Assembly: GCA_019347855.1 (NCBI GenBank)
Contig: JAHWKO010000081.1
Location: 1 to 10,180 of the forward strand
Reading direction: 5' to 3'
DNA length: 10,180 bases
Origin: Actinomycetota bacterium
GTDB lineage: Bacteria > Actinomycetota > Nitriliruptoria > Nitriliruptorales > JAHWKO01
The position numbers and the translations under genes are program-made. Shown here one piece after another: positions 6,756 through 10,180 of this stretch; the first letter of the stretch is position 1; each line of letters starts with the position of its first letter. The notes beneath the pieces were generated by a model, which was given only the letters and a program-made list of their open reading frames with translations, ran no database searches and was not told where the DNA came from.

Positions 6756-7736
6756 TCACTCGTACCGGATCCGGGGGTCGAGGACCGCGTACAGGACGTC
6801 CACCACCAGGTTGGACACCATGAAGATCAGGACCAGGAACGTCGTGATGCCCACCACCACCGTGCCCTCCTGGCGTCCGACGGCTTCGAACACGGCACGT
6901 CCCAGGCCCGGGATGTTGAAGATCGTCTCGGTGATGATCGCCCCGCCCATCAGCGCGCCGAGATCGACACCGATGAAGGTGATCACCGGGATCAGGGAGT
7001 TCCGCAACGCGTGCAGCCCGACCACCCGCCGCCGGCGGAGCCCCTTCGCGGTGGCGGTGCGCACGTAGTCGGAACGCAGGTTCTCGACGAGGCTCGTGCG
7101 CGTGAGCCGTGCGATGAACGCCAGCGACACCGAACCGAGGACCATCGACGGCAGGATGTAGCTCTGCAACCCCTGCCGGACCCCTGCGACGGGGAAGATC
7201 TGGAACCTGACGCCCAGGACGAGCTGTGCGATGAAGCCCAGCACGAAGATCGGGATCGAGATCACCGCGGTCGTGGAGACCAGGACGAGGTTGTCGACGA
7301 AGCCGCCCTTGCGCAGCCCGGCGAGGACCCCGGCCACCAGGCCGAGGATCGTCTCGAAGACGAACGCCCCCAGGGCGAGCTTGGCCGTGATCGGGATGCG
7401 CTCCTGGAAGTAGGCGGTGACGGGCCGGCCGCGGAAGTCCTCACCGAAGTCGCACGTCCCGAACTTGCTGAACGTGACGCACTGGATGATGCCCGAGTAC
7501 CCGTCCTGCTCGTCGTCGAGGACACCGATGTACTTGCCGTACTGGACCATCAGGGCGTCGTTGGTGTTGTACCGCTCCTGGAGGGCCTGGCGGGTGTTGG
7601 GGGGCATGGGCCGTTCGCCGGACAGCGCCCTGATCGGGTCGCCGGGGATCGCGAAGACCATCGCGAAGATCAGGAACGTGGCGCCGATGAACACCGGGAT
7701 GAACTGCAGGACCCGGCGGATGACGTAACGGCCCAC
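6756..7736 (-). CDS. Peptide ABC transporter permease (OppB/DppB type)
   Basis: This 326-residue inner-membrane permease begins with the typical B-subunit N-terminus MGRYVIRRVLQFIPVFIGAT and TM1 (about 9-30), ending in the AIPGDP motif (29-34). An extracytoplasmic domain (about 35-112) contains GEDFRGRPV (98-106), equivalent to the family GDFGxSxxxxxPV element, and an insertion carrying two cysteines, C86 and C95. Further TM segments lie near 116-140, 148-175, 192-212, 252-273 and 294-318. The EAA loop is at about 223-252 (SDYVRTATAKGLRRRRVVGL, then ALRNSLIPVI), followed by GALMGGAIITETIFNIPGLG, a standard late motif. The start is GTG 7736 with GGAGGA five bases upstream. It is separated from the binding-protein gene by a 232-base gap with hairpins, unlike the tight spacing of the other importer genes. 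Confidence 0.94.
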   Translation of the reverse strand: MGRYVIRRVLQFIPVFIGATFLIFAMVFAIPGDPIRALSGERPMPPNTRQALQERYNTNDALMVQYGKYIGVLDDEQDGYSGIIQCVTFSKFGTCDFGEDFRGRPVTAYFQERIPITAKLALGAFVFETILGLVAGVLAGLRKGGFVDNLVLVSTTAVISIPIFVLGFIAQLVLGVRFQIFPVAGVRQGLQSYILPSMVLGSVSLAFIARLTRTSLVENLRSDYVRTATAKGLRRRRVVGLHALRNSLIPVITFIGVDLGALMGGAIITETIFNIPGLGRAVFEAVGRQEGTVVVGITTFLVLIFMVSNLVVDVLYAVLDPRIRYE

Positions 7737-7839
7737 GTGGATCCTCCGGTCGTTCGCTTCCCGCGGCTCGTGACGGTGTCGGCTCCTCGCGACGATCGGG
7801 GCGGCGAGGAGAGCTGCTCCCGCCGGATGCTAGACGATG

Positions 7840-7853
7840 CCCTCCGGGGAGGG
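7840..7853 (-). promoter_or_regulatory. Short hairpin between oppA and oppB
   Basis: On the minus strand CCCTCC and GGAGGG form a perfect 6-base inverted repeat with a very short (2-base, or 4-base if one pair opens) loop, about 105 bases before oppB. A -10-like TAGCAT follows it at about 7832-7827, so a weak internal promoter for the permease genes is possible; no matching -35 is visible. Confidence 0.3.
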
Positions 7854-7888
7854 TGAGGTTCCGTCGTCTGGCACCGTGACGTGCGACC

Positions 7889-7912
7889 GGGGGCGGCCGG
7901 TCGGCCGCCCCC
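7889..7912 (-). terminator. Strong 10-bp GC hairpin after oppA
   Basis: A perfect 10-base inverted repeat, GGGGGCGGCC and GGCCGCCCCC with a 4-base loop, is the second hairpin after the oppA stop. There is no U-tract. It could be a partial terminator, or a 3'-end block that protects the upstream oppA message from exonucleases. Confidence 0.6.
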
Positions 7913-7929
7913 AGCCGGGGAACGAGGAC

Positions 7930-7957
7930 GGGCCGCCCGCTCGATCGCGGACGGCCC
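7930..7957 (-). terminator. First hairpin after oppA, 11-bp stem
   Basis: GGGCCGTCCGC and GCGGGCGGCCC form an 11-base stem with one G-U wobble and a 6-base loop, starting 11 bases after the oppA stop. It stands in tandem with the 7889-7912 hairpin. There is no U-tract, so full termination is doubtful; differential expression of binding protein over permeases is the likelier role. Confidence 0.55.
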
Positions 7958-7968
7958 ACCGTGTGGTG

Positions 7969-9663
7969 CTACTGGTTGACGGTCACCTGGTTGGCGTGCA
8001 CCTGCGTGAACGCGTCGATGACGACGTTGCTCACGTTGGGGCTGTGTGCCGCCGACACTCGTCCCATCGAGATGGGGATGTGTGGCATTTCCTGCAGCAC
8101 GACGTCCTCGGCCTGCTGGTAGAACTCGATGCCCTCCTCGATGGAGCCGGCCTGGTTGCCCTGGGCGATGAGCTCGTCGACCTCCTCGTTGGAGTAGCCG
8201 GAGTTGTTCGACGACCCGCCGGTGGCGAAGATCGGCTCGAGGTAGTTCTGCGGGCTCGGGTAGTCGAAGGCCCAACCCAGACGGAACGGTCCGGTGTAGC
8301 CCTGCTCCTCACCGAGCTGCAGGTACTCCGCGAACTGCAGCTGTTCGAAGGTGATCTCCTCGATGCCCAGGGTCTGGCGCCACTGGTTCGCGACGGCGTT
8401 GACCCACTCGTCGTGACCACCACCGGCGTTGAACCAGACGGTCATCGTGCCCTCGTAGCCGCCGGCCTGCTCCCAGAGCTCAACCGCGCGCTCGGGGTCG
8501 TGGTGTGTGGTGTCGGGACACGCGTCGTCACGTGCTCCGGGGACGACCGGCGAGACGAACCCGTGTGCCGGGGTCACCGTGCCGTTGAAGATGGTGTCGG
8601 CGATCGCCTGACGGTCCATCGCGAGCGACAGCGCCAGACGGCGCTGCCTGCCGGCCTCACCAGCGGCGGTGCCGAGCTGCTCGTCGTACATCGGGATCCC
8701 GAGGAACTGGAACACCGAGCTCGGACGCTCGATGAACCGGTCACCGAACTCCTGCTTGGCGGACTCCAGCTGCTCCGGCGGGACCGAGTCCATGATGTCC
8801 AGGTTGCCGGCCAGCAGGTCGTTGTACGCGGTGTTGAGGTCCGCGTAGATCTGGTACACGACCGCGTCGGCCTTCGCCGGCTGCGAGCCCGCGTAGTCCT
8901 CGTACCGGACCTGACGGATCTGCTGGTTGTGCTCCCAGTCACCGTCCATCTGGAACGGGCCGTTGCCGATCGGGGACTGCTCGTATGCCTCCGGGTCGTC
9001 GAACGCCTCGGACGGCATCGGGAAGAACGCGGTGTAGCCCACGGTCAGCGGCCACTGCGCGAACGATTCGGACAGGGTCACCTCGAAGGTGAGGTCGTCG
9101 ACGACCGTCAGACCGGACAGGGTCTCGGCGGACGGCTCGGGGGCCTCCGACTCACCCTCGGGCACGGGCGGGTTGACCGCCTCGTAGCCCTCGATGTTGG
9201 ACAGGAAGTTCGCGTTCTGCTGCGCGTTGGGCGCGTAGGTCGCGAAGTTCCAGGAGTCCACGAACGCCTGCGCGTCGACGGGGTCACCGTTGTGGAACGT
9301 CCAGCCGTCCTTCAGCTTCACCGTGAAGGTCTGGTTGTCCTCGGTGGTGATCGACTCGCCGACCGCGTCCTCGAAGGTCGCGGACAGGTCCTCGGTGTCG
9401 TAGTTGATGAGCCCACGGAAGAGCGAGCTCAGAGCCTGGGATCCACACGTCTCCGCCGCGTTCGACGGGATCATGTGCTCTGGCTCACAGATGTAGATGG
9501 AGAACTCGCCGCCTTCGGCGCCCTCACCACCGTCGGGTGCGGTTCCGGTGGCGCCCGGACTGGCTCCCGGGTCACCGCCGCCGTCACCGCAGGCGACCGC
9601 GACCATCGCGAGGATGGCGACGACCGCGAGCACGCGGATCGGCTTGGGGATGGATGATCTCAA
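7969..9663 (-). CDS. Peptide ABC transporter substrate-binding lipoprotein (SBP_bac_5, OppA/DppA type)
   Basis: This 564-residue lipoprotein is the ligand-capturing component of the importer. Residues 1-24 are a lipoprotein signal peptide (KPIR, then a hydrophobic core) with Cys25 as the lipidation residue (VAVAC). A Gly/Pro/Asp/Glu-rich flexible linker (26-52) follows. The mature family 5 fold begins at EFSIYICEPEHMIP (53-66), with LFRGLINYD (81-89), FTVKLKDGWTFHNGDPVDAQ (113-132) and a late segment with NQWRQTLGIEE that are typical of OppA/DppA proteins. Extracytoplasmic cysteines are C59, C73 and C382. It contains only 5 lysines but about 86 Asp plus Glu. The start is TTG 9663, with AGGAGG 7 bases upstream. 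It is the first gene of the importer operon, behind its own promoter and leader. Ligand specificity cannot be read from sequence; peptides are the best guess. Confidence 0.94.
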   Translation of the reverse strand: MRSSIPKPIRVLAVVAILAMVAVACGDGGGDPGASPGATGTAPDGGEGAEGGEFSIYICEPEHMIPSNAAETCGSQALSSLFRGLINYDTEDLSATFEDAVGESITTEDNQTFTVKLKDGWTFHNGDPVDAQAFVDSWNFATYAPNAQQNANFLSNIEGYEAVNPPVPEGESEAPEPSAETLSGLTVVDDLTFEVTLSESFAQWPLTVGYTAFFPMPSEAFDDPEAYEQSPIGNGPFQMDGDWEHNQQIRQVRYEDYAGSQPAKADAVVYQIYADLNTAYNDLLAGNLDIMDSVPPEQLESAKQEFGDRFIERPSSVFQFLGIPMYDEQLGTAAGEAGRQRRLALSLAMDRQAIADTIFNGTVTPAHGFVSPVVPGARDDACPDTTHHDPERAVELWEQAGGYEGTMTVWFNAGGGHDEWVNAVANQWRQTLGIEEITFEQLQFAEYLQLGEEQGYTGPFRLGWAFDYPSPQNYLEPIFATGGSSNNSGYSNEEVDELIAQGNQAGSIEEGIEFYQQAEDVVLQEMPHIPISMGRVSAAHSPNVSNVVIDAFTQVHANQVTVNQ

Positions 9664-9703
9664 TGGGGTTCCTCCTGGGAGAGCGGTCGCGCGTGGCGGG
9701 TTC

Positions 9704-9756
9704 GGCCCCTGCGGGACACCGCTGTCCCCTCCGGTTGCAGTGGCGCCGCAGGGACC
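9704..9756 (-). promoter_or_regulatory. Foldable 5' leader element upstream of oppA
   Basis: Within the roughly 160-nt leader, GGTCCCTGCGG and CCGCAGGGGCC (minus strand) can pair over 11 bases with one G-U. An inner hairpin, GGGACA/TGTCCC with a 4-base loop (9713-9728), shares two bases with the outer arm, so the two structures compete at one end. The ribosome binding site lies about 30 bases beyond. It could be a regulatory leader, but I recognise no known riboswitch or T-box in it. Confidence 0.4.
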
Positions 9757-9811
9757 TGCTGGGACGGGGCAACCGGGGTCTCGGACCGCGGGACGCCCCC
9801 CAGGGCAGCTA

Positions 9812-9828
9812 CCTACGACAGCGGTAGG
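9812..9828 (-). promoter_or_regulatory. Inverted repeat at the predicted oppA transcription start (candidate operator)
   Basis: CCTAC and GTAGG form an inverted repeat around a 7-base spacer, just downstream of the -10 box at 9829-9834 and spanning the expected start point near 9822. That position suits a repressor operator. The arms are short, so this is tentative. Confidence 0.35.
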
Positions 9829-9858
9829 ACCCTAACACCCACGGATGACCATTGACAA
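9829..9858 (-). promoter_or_regulatory. Sigma-70-like promoter for the importer operon
   Basis: On the minus strand TTGTCA (9858-9853; 5 of 6 to TTGACA) is followed after 18 bases by TAGGGT (9834-9829), a common actinobacterial -10 form. Transcription would start near 9822 and leave a leader of about 160 nt before the oppA TTG. It is the best promoter in the window and lies in the locally most A/T-rich stretch. Confidence 0.65.
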
Positions 9859-9881
9859 CGAAGGCGGTCGTCGGAAGCCGA

Positions 9882-9900
9882 GCATGCGCTTGCCGCACGC
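9882..9900 (-). terminator. Weak hairpin after pgk
   Basis: GCGTGCG and CGCATGC form a 7-base stem with one G-U pair and a 5-base loop, starting 13 bases after the pgk stop. There is no U-tract. It may weakly end the pgk message before the importer promoter. Confidence 0.3.
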
Positions 9901-9913
9901 ACCGGATCGGACG

Positions 9914-10180
9914 TCAAGCGGTGTACGAGCCGCGCACACGGCCGCCGCGCAGGACCGCGACCCCCGGGAGGTCCGTGCCCTCGAGCAGCTCGAGCGCCGC
10001 CCCTCCCCCGGTCGAGACGTGGTCGACACGGTCGTCGAGCCCGAGCCGACGGACCGCGGCGGCGCTGTCCCCGCCGCCCACCACCGTGAACGCGGCAGCG
10101 TCCGCGACCGCACGGGCCACCCCCCGGGTGCCCTCGGCGAACGCCTCCCACTCGAACACGCCCATCGGGCCGTTCCAGAC
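9914..10180 (-). CDS. pgk: Phosphoglycerate kinase, C-terminal part (cut by window edge)
   Basis: The frame runs into the window from its right end and stops with TGA at 9914-9916, giving the last 88 residues of a roughly 400-residue enzyme. It holds the diagnostic C-terminal motifs: [17 protein letters not shown] at the hinge and nucleotide domain, [11 protein letters not shown] (the ATP phosphate loop), and [15 protein letters not shown] near the end. The enzyme transfers phosphate from 1,3-bisphosphoglycerate to ADP in glycolysis, in the cytosol. The usual C-terminal end is slightly extended by RVRGSYTA. Upstream gap/pgk sequence lies outside the window. Its usual partner tpiA is about 6.5 kb downstream on the same strand, beyond the importer operon. 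Confidence 0.96.
   Translation of the reverse strand, partial: VWNGPMGVFEWEAFAEGTRGVARAVADAAAFTVVGGGDSAAAVRRLGLDDRVDHVSTGGGAALELLEGTDLPGVAVLRGGRVRGSYTA

Noticed and set aside
5904..7856. A 650-residue plus-strand open frame opposite both permeases
   Set aside because: It mirrors the codon pattern of the real permease genes, is made of charged low-complexity residues with no fold signature, and has no believable ribosome binding site.
7837..9657. A 606-residue plus-strand open frame opposite oppA
   Set aside because: It is a shadow of the oppA reading frame; valine/leucine/arginine-rich repeats reflect antisense GTC and CTC codons and no domain is seen.
9664..9822. A known riboswitch or T-box in the oppA leader
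   Set aside because: I found no T-box-like conserved sequence, no recognised aptamer core and no U-rich terminator; only generic GC-rich pairing.

Overview
The window is a compact, very GC-rich stretch with strong G/C bias at third codon positions and Gram-positive style lipoproteins. It looks like a chromosomal segment of an actinobacterium (Actinomycetota). The SecG and glycolytic gene arrangement, and the acidic, lysine-poor solute-binding lipoprotein, would fit a deep-branching lineage such as Nitriliruptoria/Euzebyales; that placement is an inference with low confidence. Apart from a fragment at the left edge, every recognised gene is on the minus strand, so transcription runs from the right end of the window to the left.

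Layout in transcription order: (1) the 3' end of pgk (phosphoglycerate kinase), cut by the window edge; (2) a 250-base gap with a weak hairpin after pgk, a good sigma-70-like promoter (TTGTCA, 18-base spacer, TAGGGT) and a leader of about 160 nt that can fold; (3) a complete five-gene peptide/nickel-type ABC importer: substrate-binding lipoprotein, permease B, permease C, ATPase D, ATPase F. A 232-base gap with three hairpins lies between the binding-protein gene and the permeases; (4) tpiA (triosephosphate isomerase); (5) a BlaI-family repressor and a BlaR1/M56-type membrane metalloprotease, a classic two-gene sensor/repressor pair but without a beta-lactam-binding sensor domain; (6) secG (protein translocase subunit); (7) the start of a second SBP_bac_5 lipoprotein gene, which loses its frame identity near base 205.

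The genes suggest the conserved actinobacterial glycolysis/secretion block pgk-tpiA-secG, opened at two places: an oligopeptide importer operon sits between pgk and tpiA, and a BlaI/M56 pair sits between tpiA and secG. The importer has all parts needed to work: a lipoprotein to capture peptide, two membrane subunits with EAA loops, and two ATPases with complete Walker A, signature and Walker B motifs plus a four-cysteine C-terminal tail.

The left edge is odd. Bases 1 to about 213 read on the plus strand as the C-terminal part of a phosphoribosyltransferase, and bases 450 to about 205 read on the minus strand as the start of a peptide-binding lipoprotein. The two recognisable pieces meet tail to tail at the palindrome TTCGAA (208-213), and neither has its normal end. 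This is either a rearrangement breakpoint or an assembly chimera. I did not see CRISPR arrays, tRNA or rRNA genes, insertion sequences, prophage genes or a clearly novel multi-gene system.
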